Shown: positions 44,943 through 53,618, numbered from the stretch's first letter. The stretch: DNA of 64,000 nucleotides from Bacteroidota bacterium (GCA_005882315.1 VBAR01000002.1:372001-436000), one strand, 5' to 3'. Notes: generated by a model not told the origin, from the letters alone. Made by a program: numbers and translations.

Positions 44943-46238
44943 ATGAAAAAAATTAAATGCATATATCAAAGAAATACATTAAAGAAAGTACTTCTTTTTT
45001 CATTGTTAATTTGCTTAATTTTTTTTTCTTATTCACAACAACGTTCGGTGCCTGACCTGATAAGGCTGATCACTGATCGCCAGTTTCCAAACAATCCTTT
45101 AATTAAAGGCAGTTATAGCAAAGGCACCTGGCTGGATGTAGAGCATGCAACTTTACCAAAAACTATGTATTGGTCGTACCCGGTTGGTGTTGTTCAATTG
45201 GGTATGCTGCGCGGTTCTGACATTACTCACGATAAAAATGTATTAAAATATATCAGCGATAATAATAATATTTCTGCAGATGCTTTTTTTTGGATGAGTT
45301 GGCAGCTATCAGCTTTCGGTAAAATTCATGATCTGGCTGACATCGAAAAATTATTAAGATTCAAAATAGCAGGTTCCGGAATGTTGGATGATTATGGTGC
45401 AATGGGTGCAGCGATCCTTGAATCAAGACTTCGCTATAACGCAAAAATTTCTTTTAACTTATATCAGCTTATTGACACGATCGGATATCTTATCACAAAA
45501 AAGCAAGATCGCCTGCCTGACAGAACTTTCTGGAGACCTGATTCACCAGATGGTTCAACTATCTGGGCGGATGATCTATATATGAGTCTTCCATTTTTGG
45601 TGAGATGGAGTGAATACAAAAAAGATCCTGCTGCATTAGATGATGCTGCGCTCCAAATAATAAATTATGCTTCTTATTTGCAAGACAAAGATGGTGTTTG
45701 GTTCCATGCATATATAAACGGGCCGGATGAAAAAGAGCATAGTTGCTGCAAATGGGGAAGAGCCAATGGATGGGTAACAGTTGCTATTGCAGAAGTGCTT
45801 TCGGTTTTACCCAAAGATCATCCGAAATATAAAAAGGTATTGGATATCTGTAAAAAACAAATTGATGGATTGGTCAAACTTCAATCTTCTTCAGGATTAT
45901 GGAACCAGGTATTGGATCATCCAGAATTATCATGGGGAACTGAAACTTCCTGCAGTGCACAATTTACTTATGCAATAGCAAGGGGTATCAATAAAGAGTG
46001 GTTAGATAATTCATATATCCCAATTGTGATAAGATCATTTCATGCTCTTATTGATACTTCGAGAATTTCCGCTAATGGTGATATACTAAAAGTTTCTGCC
46101 AGTACTTCAATTGGCAGTGACCTTAACTATTATAATTCAAGACCCGTTGAAGTAGATGATCAGAAAGACAGGCATGGAAGCGGGTCAATGCTGTTGATGC
46201 TTGCAGAAATGTATAAGCTCCTTAATAAGATCAAATGA
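44943..46238 (+). CDS. GH105 unsaturated rhamnogalacturonyl hydrolase-like enzyme
   Basis: The 431-residue secreted protein has a signal peptide (to about 31) and an alpha/alpha-barrel of the GH88/GH105 type: TWLDVEHATLPKTMYWSYPVG, LDDYGAMGAAILE, DRTFWRPDSPDGSTIWADDL, and KEHSCCKWGRANGWVTVAIAE. The Asp in LDDYG and the Asp in IWADDLYM match the usual catalytic and substrate-binding positions. Members hydrolyse 4,5-unsaturated galacturonyl or glucuronyl ends that polysaccharide lyases produce. No lyase is visible in this window, so its partner lyase may lie outside, or be the unplaced protein at 40590. It is the last gene of the operon. Confidence 0.92.
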   Translation: MKKIKCIYQRNTLKKVLLFSLLICLIFFSYSQQRSVPDLIRLITDRQFPNNPLIKGSYSKGTWLDVEHATLPKTMYWSYPVGVVQLGMLRGSDITHDKNVLKYISDNNNISADAFFWMSWQLSAFGKIHDLADIEKLLRFKIAGSGMLDDYGAMGAAILESRLRYNAKISFNLYQLIDTIGYLITKKQDRLPDRTFWRPDSPDGSTIWADDLYMSLPFLVRWSEYKKDPAALDDAALQIINYASYLQDKDGVWFHAYINGPDEKEHSCCKWGRANGWVTVAIAEVLSVLPKDHPKYKKVLDICKKQIDGLVKLQSSSGLWNQVLDHPELSWGTETSCSAQFTYAIARGINKEWLDNSYIPIVIRSFHALIDTSRISANGDILKVSASTSIGSDLNYYNSRPVEVDDQKDRHGSGSMLLMLAEMYKLLNKIK

Positions 46239-46338
46239 TGAGAATAAATCTATACTGACAATGTTATGGCATACGAGTTAGAAAAAATATTTAAGAGGTT
46301 AAATGAATAAAACAAAAAGTAAAATCAATTTTACGGGT
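46239..46338. other. short intergenic spacer
   Basis: The 225-bp gap between GH105 and the PhoX-like gene holds the fifth copy of the regulon site near its right end. The first 100 bases show no hairpin terminator or gene. Confidence 0.4.
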
Positions 46339-46403
46339 GTTAAAAAAGTATACATCTTTAACAGATTACTTGATATTTCCCCGACACTAATCGGATAAAT
46401 TTG
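46339..46403 (+). promoter_or_regulatory. PUL regulon promoter 5 (PhoX/esterase operon)
   Basis: GTTAAAAAAGTATACAT starts at 46339. The -7 box TAAATTTG (46396-46403) starts exactly 57 nt after it. GATATTT at 46372-46378 lies at the shared second-block position. The site starts 125 nt before the ATG at 46464, the longest leader in the set. Confidence 0.8.
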
Positions 46404-46463
46404 GTAGGCTATGCGGTTTATTAAATCAAATTTCATTTAAATTAAAAAGAAAACAAGATACGC

Positions 46464-47867
46464 ATGAATAATTCGAGGAGAGAATTTATACGAAAAACAA
46501 GTATTGTAAGTCTTGGATTTTTAGGATTGAATCAGTGTGCTTTGTCCGGATGCAAAGTGAATACAAAGCAAGGGATTGGATTTGGCCCGGTATCTTTTCG
46601 TGAGGGTGAGCTACTAAGTTTACCCAAAGGATTTTCAGCTAAGATTATATCCCGGACGGGTGATAAAATGAGTGATGGCCTTTTCTCACCTGGCAGTCAC
46701 GATGGCATGGGAATGTTTGCATGGAAAGATGGGAAAGTATTGCTTATACGAAACCATGAACTTTCACCCGGCTCTTATGATGAATGTTTTTTTAAAAGTG
46801 ATAAAACGCTAATTGATAAGATCGGGAAAGACAAATTTTATGATTTCGCAGGAGGCGGCGATAGAATTTGTGTCGGTGGAACAACTACTTTGATCTATGA
46901 TGAACAAACACAGAAAATTGAAACAGAATACCTCAGCCTGGTTGGAACCGTGAGGAATTGTTCAGGAGGAAAAACACCCTGGAACAGTTGGATTACCTGT
47001 GAAGAAACAGAATTTAGAAAGGGTGATGAGAATGGTGCTCTTGAGAAGGATCATGGCTATAACTTTGAAGTTCCTGCTACTGATAAAATAGGTATTGCAG
47101 ATCCTGTTCCCATTCATGCAATGGGCAAATTTGTTCATGAATCTGTTGCTGTTCATGACGCTACCGGGATAGTTTATCAAACGGAGGATGAAGGGAATGG
47201 ATTATTATATCGGTATCTGCCAAATGCTACTGGTGCGGTTGGATCACTTCATAAGGGGGGTAAATTGCAATGCCTTGTGATCAATGAATGGAAAAGTGCT
47301 GATACACGTAATCGGGAAGGTCAGAATTCAGACTATTTCCCCGAAAAAAAACAGTTCAAGGTATCATGGATCGATTTGGATAATGTAGAATCACTGGATG
47401 CGGATTTGCGGCTCAGGGGTCATAAAATGGGTGCTGCAATTTTTTCATCAGGAGAAGGTATGAGTAAAGGCAAAGATGAATTTTTCTTCACAGCAAGTTC
47501 CGGAGGAAGAACCGGTAATGGACAAGTGTTCAGATATATTCCCAGTAAATACGAAGGTCAGCCACAGGAAAAAGATGCTCCGGGAAAGCTCGAGTTATTT
47601 AGTGAATCAAAGAGTGCAGATACCTTTCGCTATTGTGATAACATCACTGTAGCTCCATGGGGAGATGTTATCATTTGCGAAGACAGTGTTGATGCGAGGA
47701 TCATTGGTATCACACCTGGAGGTGATGCTTACGTAATTGCAAAAAACATTGGTTTTCGTGAGTCCGAATTTGCGGGACCTGTTTTTTCCCCTTCGGGTAA
47801 AACACTTTTTGTAAATATTCAGTCACCAGGACTTACACTGGCTATTACAGGACCGTGGAGATCCTGA
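46464..47867 (+). CDS. PhoX-type (DUF839) phosphatase-like protein, Tat-exported
   Basis: The 467-residue protein begins with a twin-arginine signal (SRREFIRK) and a possible lipobox (LSGC, Cys30). The DUF839/PhoX propeller shows SPGSHDGMGMF, LLIRNHELSP, GGTTTLIYD, GGKTPWNSWITCEETEFR, KFVHESVAVHDATGIVYQTED, and FRYCDNITVAPWGDVIICED. Known PhoX enzymes are calcium/iron alkaline phosphatases acting on phosphomonoesters. The conserved N-H-E and C-E-E blocks support this family. It is the fourth phosphatase-type gene in the locus, and is co-transcribed with the esterase (78 nt gap). Confidence 0.92.
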   Translation: MNNSRREFIRKTSIVSLGFLGLNQCALSGCKVNTKQGIGFGPVSFREGELLSLPKGFSAKIISRTGDKMSDGLFSPGSHDGMGMFAWKDGKVLLIRNHELSPGSYDECFFKSDKTLIDKIGKDKFYDFAGGGDRICVGGTTTLIYDEQTQKIETEYLSLVGTVRNCSGGKTPWNSWITCEETEFRKGDENGALEKDHGYNFEVPATDKIGIADPVPIHAMGKFVHESVAVHDATGIVYQTEDEGNGLLYRYLPNATGAVGSLHKGGKLQCLVINEWKSADTRNREGQNSDYFPEKKQFKVSWIDLDNVESLDADLRLRGHKMGAAIFSSGEGMSKGKDEFFFTASSGGRTGNGQVFRYIPSKYEGQPQEKDAPGKLELFSESKSADTFRYCDNITVAPWGDVIICEDSVDARIIGITPGGDAYVIAKNIGFRESEFAGPVFSPSGKTLFVNIQSPGLTLAITGPWRS

Positions 47868-47945
47868 GTTTCATATGAATTTGTACGCTGACATTTTGAG
47901 AACTGATAATTAAGCAAACCTAAAACTTTAAAAAAATTAAATAAC

Positions 47946-49382
47946 ATGAGAAGATTATCCAGAAGTATATGCTTGATTTTCGCTCTCGCTTCTTTTTGTA
48001 TTGGCAATGCACAACGCACGGAAGAAGTTTATAAAAAATCGCTATCAGAAGTATTGGTTTCTGTTGAAAAAAAATATAATGTCAAATTAAAATATGATGA
48101 CAGGACAGTCAAGGGATTAAATGTAAGTTATGCTACCTGGCGATTTACTTCAGATATAAAAACTACTCTTGACAATATATTAAGACCTTTGGATCTTATA
48201 TATCGTGAAGTAGAAAAAAACACTTATGAAATAACACAATATGATTATTACAGGCGGACGGAAGCTGAAGGTAAAAAACACCTGGACGAATTGTTAGCAG
48301 CTTATTCAAATGCAAGTGCATTCGACAAAAGAAAAAAAGAGTTACGGGAATGCATTTCAAACGCATTAGGAATAACAAAGAATGCTCAAAGAACACCATT
48401 AAACCCGATTTTCAGAAATAAGGTTGTGATGGATGGTTATACTGTAGAAGATGTTGCCTTTGAAAGTATCCCCGGATATTTTGTTACCGGAACATTATAC
48501 AAGCCAACAAAAGGGAAAGGTCCTTTTCCTGTTATCATTAACCCGCACGGACATTTTTACAACGAACAGGATCCATCAATAGCAATAGATAGCGGGAGAT
48601 ACAGGGCGGACATGCAATATCGATGCGCAGGCCTGGCAAGAATGGGTGCTATTGCTTTTAACTATGATATGTATTCCTGGGGGGAATCTGTTTTAATGAC
48701 CGGTGATCCATTAGCACATGAAACCGGTTTTGCCGCATCAATACAAACATGGAACAGCATAAGAGCATTAGATCTTCTTTTATCATTATCCGGAGCTGAT
48801 AAAACGAGAGTAGGTGTTACAGGCGCATCGGGAGGGGGAACTCAAACAATTCTTGTTGCTGCATTAGATGACAGGATAACAGCAAGCGTACCAGTAGTGA
48901 TGGTTTCTTCAAGTTTCTTCGGTGGTTGTCCATGCGAAAGTGGATTGCCCATTCATGATGAATGCAAGGGGCATAAAACAAACAACGCAGAAATTGCCGC
49001 TATGATAGCTCCGCGACCCCTGCTCGTGATCTCTGATGGTGATGATTGGACAAAATCAGTTCCGGGAACAGATTATCCTTATCTGCAAAAAGTGTATGGT
49101 TTTTATGGTAAAGAGACAAATGTCGGAAGCGTTTATCTGCAAAATGACAAGCATGACTATGGCATTACCAAGCGAACACCTATGTACAAATTCTTTGCAA
49201 AAAACTTTGGGCTGGATTTAAGTGCGATCACAGGAAAAGATGGAAAGATCGATGAGAGTAAGATCACTATCCAAAAGAATAAAGACCTTTTAGTATTTGG
49301 AAACTTTCCCTTGCCTGCCAATGCACTAAAAACTCATGAGGAGATAGTTCGGGTCTTTAAAGAAGTTCAGCAGGGGAAATGA
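47946..49382 (+). CDS. secreted alpha/beta-hydrolase (acetyl-xylan-esterase-like) with STN-like N-terminus
   Basis: The 478-residue protein has a signal peptide (to about 22). Residues about 26-95 (KSLSEVLVSVEKKYNVKLKY, then DNILRPLDLIYREVEKNTYEI) match the STN/DUF4974 fold known from TonB receptors, secretins and FecR proteins. An alpha/beta-hydrolase follows, with GASGG (Ser295), Asp in ISDGDDWTK and His in NDKHDYG. Its layout resembles acetyl-xylan-esterase and glucuronoyl-esterase-like proteins. It would remove acyl groups from the glycan. An STN-type domain on an enzyme is unusual. The gene ends the PhoX operon and converges on the AraC pair. Confidence 0.88.
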   Translation: MRRLSRSICLIFALASFCIGNAQRTEEVYKKSLSEVLVSVEKKYNVKLKYDDRTVKGLNVSYATWRFTSDIKTTLDNILRPLDLIYREVEKNTYEITQYDYYRRTEAEGKKHLDELLAAYSNASAFDKRKKELRECISNALGITKNAQRTPLNPIFRNKVVMDGYTVEDVAFESIPGYFVTGTLYKPTKGKGPFPVIINPHGHFYNEQDPSIAIDSGRYRADMQYRCAGLARMGAIAFNYDMYSWGESVLMTGDPLAHETGFAASIQTWNSIRALDLLLSLSGADKTRVGVTGASGGGTQTILVAALDDRITASVPVVMVSSSFFGGCPCESGLPIHDECKGHKTNNAEIAAMIAPRPLLVISDGDDWTKSVPGTDYPYLQKVYGFYGKETNVGSVYLQNDKHDYGITKRTPMYKFFAKNFGLDLSAITGKDGKIDESKITIQKNKDLLVFGNFPLPANALKTHEEIVRVFKEVQQGK

Positions 49383-49417
49383 TTTGGAATGAGTTAAATA
49401 GATTTTTATAGTTGGAG

Positions 49418-50293
49418 TTAAACTGTAATTTTCAAAAACCTGATCCTGTATTCTTTGGGAATAATTCCCGTGATCTTTCTAAAATGCCTGTAAAAGTTTG
49501 AAAGGTTATCAAACCCACTCTTATAGCTGATCTCAGAAATACTATAGTTGTTTTCCATTAACAACCTGCACGCATGACCAATTCGTATTTCTGTCACATA
49601 ATCTGAAAATGTTTTGCGGGTATGATGTTTGAAATATCGTGAGAAAGATGCAACACTCATATTGAGCTTTGTTGCAATTTCCTGGACATAAATTTCATTC
49701 GTATAATTTTTCATAATAAATTCAAACACATTGTTGATCTTAGCTGTATCGCCACTGTTATTTGCGAGGTACCCGGTTGACAGCAAAGGTTTCAATTCCC
49801 GACTTTGGGATATTCTAATAAGAATCTCAAGCAGACTTAAAAGCCTCTCAGTTGGATTCTCATTGTGCATATCATGTAGCTTACTCACTGTATACTTTTT
49901 AGTTTTCCCAAATAATTCCAATGCCAAAGAGGATCTTTCCAGCAGCCTGTGAACTAACTTCATTTCAGGGATATCAAAAAAATGGCTGCCCAGAAAATCT
50001 TTTGTAAAATGAATATAGATCGTACCAGCTCCTCCCGGTTTCTTGTCTTTTATACGAAACTCTTCACTATTCCTTAATAGATGCGGGATATTTGAACCAA
50101 TTAAGGTAATATCTCCCTCCTCAAAATGGGATACATTATCACCAATAAATTTTGTTCCGCTGCTTTTATTTATCATTACCAGTTCATATTCTTTATGAAA
50201 ATGCCAGGGGTCATTAAAATAATCGCATTCAAATTTTTTATATAAAAAACAGGAGTCTGATGAGAATGGTATTTTTGATAATATAGGTTCCAT
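49418..50293 (-). CDS. AraC-family regulator A of the locus
   Basis: Start ATG 50293 is preferred over a TTG two codons upstream. The 291-residue protein has an N-terminal cupin-type sensor (CDYFNDPWHFHKEYELVMI, about 25-100) and a C-terminal AraC domain (about 190-290: VQEIATKLNMSVASFSRYF, then ISEISYKSGFDNLSNFYRHF). It is a close paralogue of the gene upstream (start 51201), with a 35-nt gap, so they form one minus-strand unit. The conserved His-rich W-H-F-H-K-E core suggests a metal- or sugar-binding cupin pocket. These two proteins are the best candidates to bind the shared site upstream of the six operons. Confidence 0.95.
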   Translation of the reverse strand: MEPILSKIPFSSDSCFLYKKFECDYFNDPWHFHKEYELVMINKSSGTKFIGDNVSHFEEGDITLIGSNIPHLLRNSEEFRIKDKKPGGAGTIYIHFTKDFLGSHFFDIPEMKLVHRLLERSSLALELFGKTKKYTVSKLHDMHNENPTERLLSLLEILIRISQSRELKPLLSTGYLANNSGDTAKINNVFEFIMKNYTNEIYVQEIATKLNMSVASFSRYFKHHTRKTFSDYVTEIRIGHACRLLMENNYSISEISYKSGFDNLSNFYRHFRKITGIIPKEYRIRFLKITV

Positions 50294-50328
50294 ATGCAAG
50301 GGATCTTTGATTTTACAAAATCCAGTTA

Positions 50329-51201
50329 TTATGTTGTGGGTTTTAAAAACCTGTTTTTATATTCTTTTGGAATAACACCGACGACTTTTTTAAAATGCCG
50401 GTAGAAGTTAGAAAGATTGTCAAACCCGCTTTGGAAACTGATTTCAGAAATGCTGTAATTGTCTTCCGTCAACATCCTGCATGCATGACCTATCCTGATC
50501 TCTGTTACATAATCCGAAAAGGTTTTACGGGTATGATGTTTGAAATATCTTGAAAAGGAAGGGACACTCATGTTTAATTTCGATGCGATCTCCTGGACAT
50601 AAATTTCTTCTGTATAATTTCTCATGATGAACTGGAATACATGATTGATCTTGTCTGAGTCCCCGCTGGTATTAGCAGAAAAGCCAGGAGATAAGAGAGG
50701 TTTCAACTCAGTGCTTAATGATAATCTTACAAGAATTTCCAAAAGACTCAAAAGCCGTTGCGGCGGCTTTTCATCATTCATAGCATACAGCTTATTTATT
50801 ATGTACTTTTTCGTTTTTCCACGGATATCGACTGCCAAAGAAGGGTTTTCCAAAAATTTATTGGCCAATTTCATTTCAGGCGTGTCAAAAAAATGATTGC
50901 CTAAAAAATCTTTTCTAAAATGAATAAAAACAGATCTTGCCTTTAACTTACTATTTTTTGCATAGTATTCTTCATTGTTCCTGAATAAATGCGGGATGTT
51001 TGAACCTATAAGACAGAGGTCACCTTCTGTAAAATGGCTTACGTGGTCGCCAATAAACCGGGTCCCTTTGCTTTTGTCTATTAATACCAATTCATACTCT
51101 TTATGAAAATGCCACGGGTTAGCAAAATAATCGCACTCCAGGGTTTTAAATAAAAAAGAAGCATCGGATGAAATTGGTAATTTATGCAGTTGAGCCTTCA
51201 T
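50329..51201 (-). CDS. AraC-family regulator B of the locus
   Basis: The 290-residue AraC protein has the same layout as its downstream paralogue: cupin sensor (CDYFANPWHFHKEYELVLI) and C-terminal double HTH (VQEIASKLNMSVPSFSRYFK, then ISEISFQSGFDNLSNFYRHF). The DNA-binding halves are nearly identical between the two proteins, notably HHTRKTFSDYVTEIRIGHAC. The sensor halves differ more. Shared DNA specificity but separate ligand sensing, or a heterodimer, are possible. A degenerate copy of the regulon site (51243) lies 42 bp upstream of the ATG on the other strand. Confidence 0.95.
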   Translation of the reverse strand: MKAQLHKLPISSDASFLFKTLECDYFANPWHFHKEYELVLIDKSKGTRFIGDHVSHFTEGDLCLIGSNIPHLFRNNEEYYAKNSKLKARSVFIHFRKDFLGNHFFDTPEMKLANKFLENPSLAVDIRGKTKKYIINKLYAMNDEKPPQRLLSLLEILVRLSLSTELKPLLSPGFSANTSGDSDKINHVFQFIMRNYTEEIYVQEIASKLNMSVPSFSRYFKHHTRKTFSDYVTEIRIGHACRMLTEDNYSISEISFQSGFDNLSNFYRHFKKVVGVIPKEYKNRFLKPTT

Positions 51202-51242
51202 ATATTATATTAACCAGATAGAACGAATTTACACATTAATGT

Positions 51243-51259
51243 GTTTAAAAAGTATAAGT
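51243..51259 (+). promoter_or_regulatory. degenerate copy of the PUL regulon site near araC
   Basis: GTTTAAAAAGTATAAGT resembles the regulon site but has no TAnnTTTR box 57 nt downstream (51300 reads TTAATTCA). It lies in the 251-bp divergent region between the AraC pair and the catabolic operon, 123 nt before the canonical copy. It may serve autoregulation of the araC genes. Confidence 0.5.
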
Positions 51260-51365
51260 TATATAATTTTCGCCTTCTGCCTATATTTATTGAGATGGAT
51301 TAATTCAGAGAACAATAAGTGTTGTTTTATGAAATAGGAGCAACTTTATCCTATCGTATAGGAGT

Positions 51366-51430
51366 GTTAATAAAGTATACATAATCAATCAATAAATAGA
51401 ATAATTCAAGGGGCATAATTTTTAATTTTA
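51366..51430 (+). promoter_or_regulatory. PUL regulon promoter 6 (catabolic operon)
   Basis: GTTAATAAAGTATACAT starts at 51366. The -7-like box TAATTTTA (51423-51430) starts exactly 57 nt after it. The site starts 87 nt before the ATG at 51453. This copy ties the cytoplasmic catabolic operon to the extracellular enzymes. Confidence 0.72.
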
Positions 51431-51452
51431 TCAACATTATAATCACCTGGAT

Positions 51453-52238
51453 ATGTTAGTTTCAAACGCAAGTTATAAGACCATAAATCAACTCAGAGAT
51501 AGGGTTATTTTGTTTCCATTGGGTGCTATAGAGCAACATGGACCTCATCTTGCTGTTTCTACCGATACAGATATAGTATCCAGGGTTGCTTTGAATACAG
51601 AGCAAAAAATGCCGGATGATATTGTTTTATGCCCAACCCTGCCATTTGGTTCAAGTCACCATCATTTAAATTTTGGGACGCTGAGTGTTTCCAGTACCAC
51701 TTATACCCAGTTTGTTGTTGAGGTGGTTGAATCAATTCTCAAATTTGGTTTTCGTCGTATTGTGCTGTTAAATGGTCACGGAGGAAATATAACTCCCGTA
51801 AGGCAAGCCTTGGCGGTACTGAGTAATAAGTATGATGTAAGTCACAAACCAAATATTGCATTAGTAACCTATTGGGAGTTGGGTGGAAAAGTATTTGCAG
51901 GCCAGCCACCTATGCAGAGCCCTGCTTTAAGTCATGCCTGCGAGTACGAAACAAGTATGATGTTGCATCTGTTCCCTGAAAAGGTTTTCCAGGATCAGAT
52001 TCAACGTGCTAAAAGACCAGATAGCAATGGTTATATACCCTGGGAAGATGACGAACCTTACAAAGGTGTTACAATGGTTAAACGAACAGAATTTATTTCC
52101 AGTAATGGCAGCAGTGGAGAACCACAATTAGCAACTGCTGAAAAAGGGAAGTATTTAATTGATCATGCTGTTGGATCTTTAGTAGAGTTTATAACTTCTT
52201 TTAAAAGCTGGCCATTTTTGGAAAGCCTGGCAAAATAA
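51453..52238 (+). CDS. creatininase-family amidohydrolase
   Basis: The 261-residue protein has the creatininase-family metal motifs: FPLGAIEQHGPHLAVSTDTDI (Glu, His and Asp ligands, about 21-41), LNGHGGN (His) and a late Glu in ACEYETSMML. Family members are zinc or manganese amidohydrolases that open cyclic amides or cleave formamides; one member acts in the mycofactocin pathway. In this sugar-catabolism operon an amide substrate, such as an N-acyl or cyclic amide from an amino or amidated sugar acid, is conceivable. It is the first gene of a nine-gene operon. Confidence 0.92.
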   Translation: MLVSNASYKTINQLRDRVILFPLGAIEQHGPHLAVSTDTDIVSRVALNTEQKMPDDIVLCPTLPFGSSHHHLNFGTLSVSSTTYTQFVVEVVESILKFGFRRIVLLNGHGGNITPVRQALAVLSNKYDVSHKPNIALVTYWELGGKVFAGQPPMQSPALSHACEYETSMMLHLFPEKVFQDQIQRAKRPDSNGYIPWEDDEPYKGVTMVKRTEFISSNGSSGEPQLATAEKGKYLIDHAVGSLVEFITSFKSWPFLESLAK

Positions 52239-52241
52239 AAT

Positions 52242-52628
52242 ATGAGCAAAATTGAAATTAAACATCCTGATAAATCTGTAAGTACAGGAGCCTACTCTGC
52301 GGGTATCTTGATCGATGGATGGTTATACGTTAGTGGGCAAGGGCCTTTGAATTTATCTACTGGTGAAGTGATACACGGAACAATCGAAGAAGAAACCGTG
52401 CTTACTTTATCACATGTAAAGAAGATCATAGAAGCAGCAGGTGGAAGTATCGATGATATTGTAAAATGTACAGTTCATTTAAGTGATATAAACGATTTTG
52501 AGAAATATAATGCTGTTTATGCCTCTTTCTTTACCGGTATTAAACCCGCAAGAACAACGGTTCAATCTGTTCTTTCAGATGGGATAAAAATAGAGATAGA
52601 TGCTGTTGCTAAATTAAAGGTACTGTGA
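52242..52628 (+). CDS. RidA family protein
   Basis: The 128-residue protein has the RidA/YjgF pattern: SAGILIDGWLYVSGQGPLN, then IIEAAGGSIDDIVKCTVHLS, then YNAVYASFF and GIKPARTTVQ with the substrate-binding Arg. RidA proteins hydrolyse enamine/imine intermediates from amino-acid-type eliminations and are trimeric. The gene starts 3 nt after the creatininase gene. Its presence suggests that an amino group is lost from an intermediate of this pathway as an imine. Confidence 0.95.
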   Translation: MSKIEIKHPDKSVSTGAYSAGILIDGWLYVSGQGPLNLSTGEVIHGTIEEETVLTLSHVKKIIEAAGGSIDDIVKCTVHLSDINDFEKYNAVYASFFTGIKPARTTVQSVLSDGIKIEIDAVAKLKVL

Positions 52629-52652
52629 ATATTTAAAAAAGCAGAATGATCT

Positions 52653-53618
52653 ATGAGTGATAAAATAAAAATTGGTGTTGTCGGTCTCGGGTTAATGGGA
52701 AGCAGTATTGCTACCTGCATTCTGGCAGCAGGGCATAAGGTTACTGCTTTGACAAGGCATATTGAAAAGTCTGATGAGGTAAGAAAAAGAATATTCAATT
52801 TTTTAAAGCAACTGCAGGAAGAAGGGGTCTTAAAGGATGATCCCAATAAAATTATACAAAGACTTTTTATCACGGATGATTATTCTTCGTTTGCAGAGCA
52901 TGAAGTAGTCATTGAATCCATAGTTGAAAATCTGGATGACAAAAAAGAAGTATTTCAGCGACTGGAAAAAGTGTTGTCTTCAACTGCTATCATTGGTAGT
53001 AACACTTCCGCAATCCCGGTTACTATTTTACAAAGTGGTTTAAGACATCCCGAACGATTGCTTGGAATACATTGGGGAGAGCCTGCACATGTTTTAAGAT
53101 TTTTGGAAGTGATATGCGGAGACCAATCGGATGTTAGGTATGCAGAAAAAATAGTGACGCTTGCAGAAGAATGGGGTAAAGAACCTTCATTAGTAAAAAA
53201 AGACATCAGGGGATTCATAACCAATAGGCTTATGTATGCAATGATGAGGGAAGGTATCCATTTAGTTGAGAATGGATATGCAACGATTGAAGATATAGAT
53301 CGTGCATGCAGGAATGATATGGGTTACTGGATAACATTTGCAGGGATCTTCAGATTTATGGATCTCACCGGGATACCCGCATATTTAACCGTAATGAAAG
53401 ATTTGTTTCCGGAACTTGATAATTCAACCAAGCCTCCCGCTTTTATCGAAGACCTGGTAGCATCTGGCGCAAAGGGAGTCAGTAATGCGAATGGGTTTTA
53501 TCCATATTCAAAAGAGGCTGCTGAGAAATGGGAAAAACTATTTGTTGAATTCACTTATGATATAAGAAAACTTTCCGAAAAATATCTTCAAAATGGGGAG
53601 GAGGTAAAAAAGAAATGA
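52653..53618 (+). CDS. 3-hydroxyacyl-CoA dehydrogenase-family NAD-dependent dehydrogenase
   Basis: The 321-residue protein has an N-terminal Rossmann domain (IGVVGLGLMGSSIATCILAAG, then IESIVENLDDKKEVF) and the C-terminal HCDH domain (RGFITNRLMYAMMREGIHLV). Catalytic His and Glu lie in GIHWGEPAH, and Asn in TNRL. Besides fatty-acid enzymes this family includes L-gulonate 3-dehydrogenase (lambda-crystallin) and carnitine dehydrogenase, about the same length as this protein. In a sugar-acid operon a hydroxy-acid dehydrogenase role is more likely than beta-oxidation. It overlaps the next gene by 4 nt. Confidence 0.85.
   Translation: MSDKIKIGVVGLGLMGSSIATCILAAGHKVTALTRHIEKSDEVRKRIFNFLKQLQEEGVLKDDPNKIIQRLFITDDYSSFAEHEVVIESIVENLDDKKEVFQRLEKVLSSTAIIGSNTSAIPVTILQSGLRHPERLLGIHWGEPAHVLRFLEVICGDQSDVRYAEKIVTLAEEWGKEPSLVKKDIRGFITNRLMYAMMREGIHLVENGYATIEDIDRACRNDMGYWITFAGIFRFMDLTGIPAYLTVMKDLFPELDNSTKPPAFIEDLVASGAKGVSNANGFYPYSKEAAEKWEKLFVEFTYDIRKLSEKYLQNGEEVKKK

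Noticed and set aside
49889-49903. Reverse-strand match to the regulon site (GTATACTTTTTAG)
   Set aside because: It lies inside the coding part of AraC regulator A, encoding KKYTV, and the paralogous gene does not keep the bases. It has no TAnnTTTR box at the right distance.
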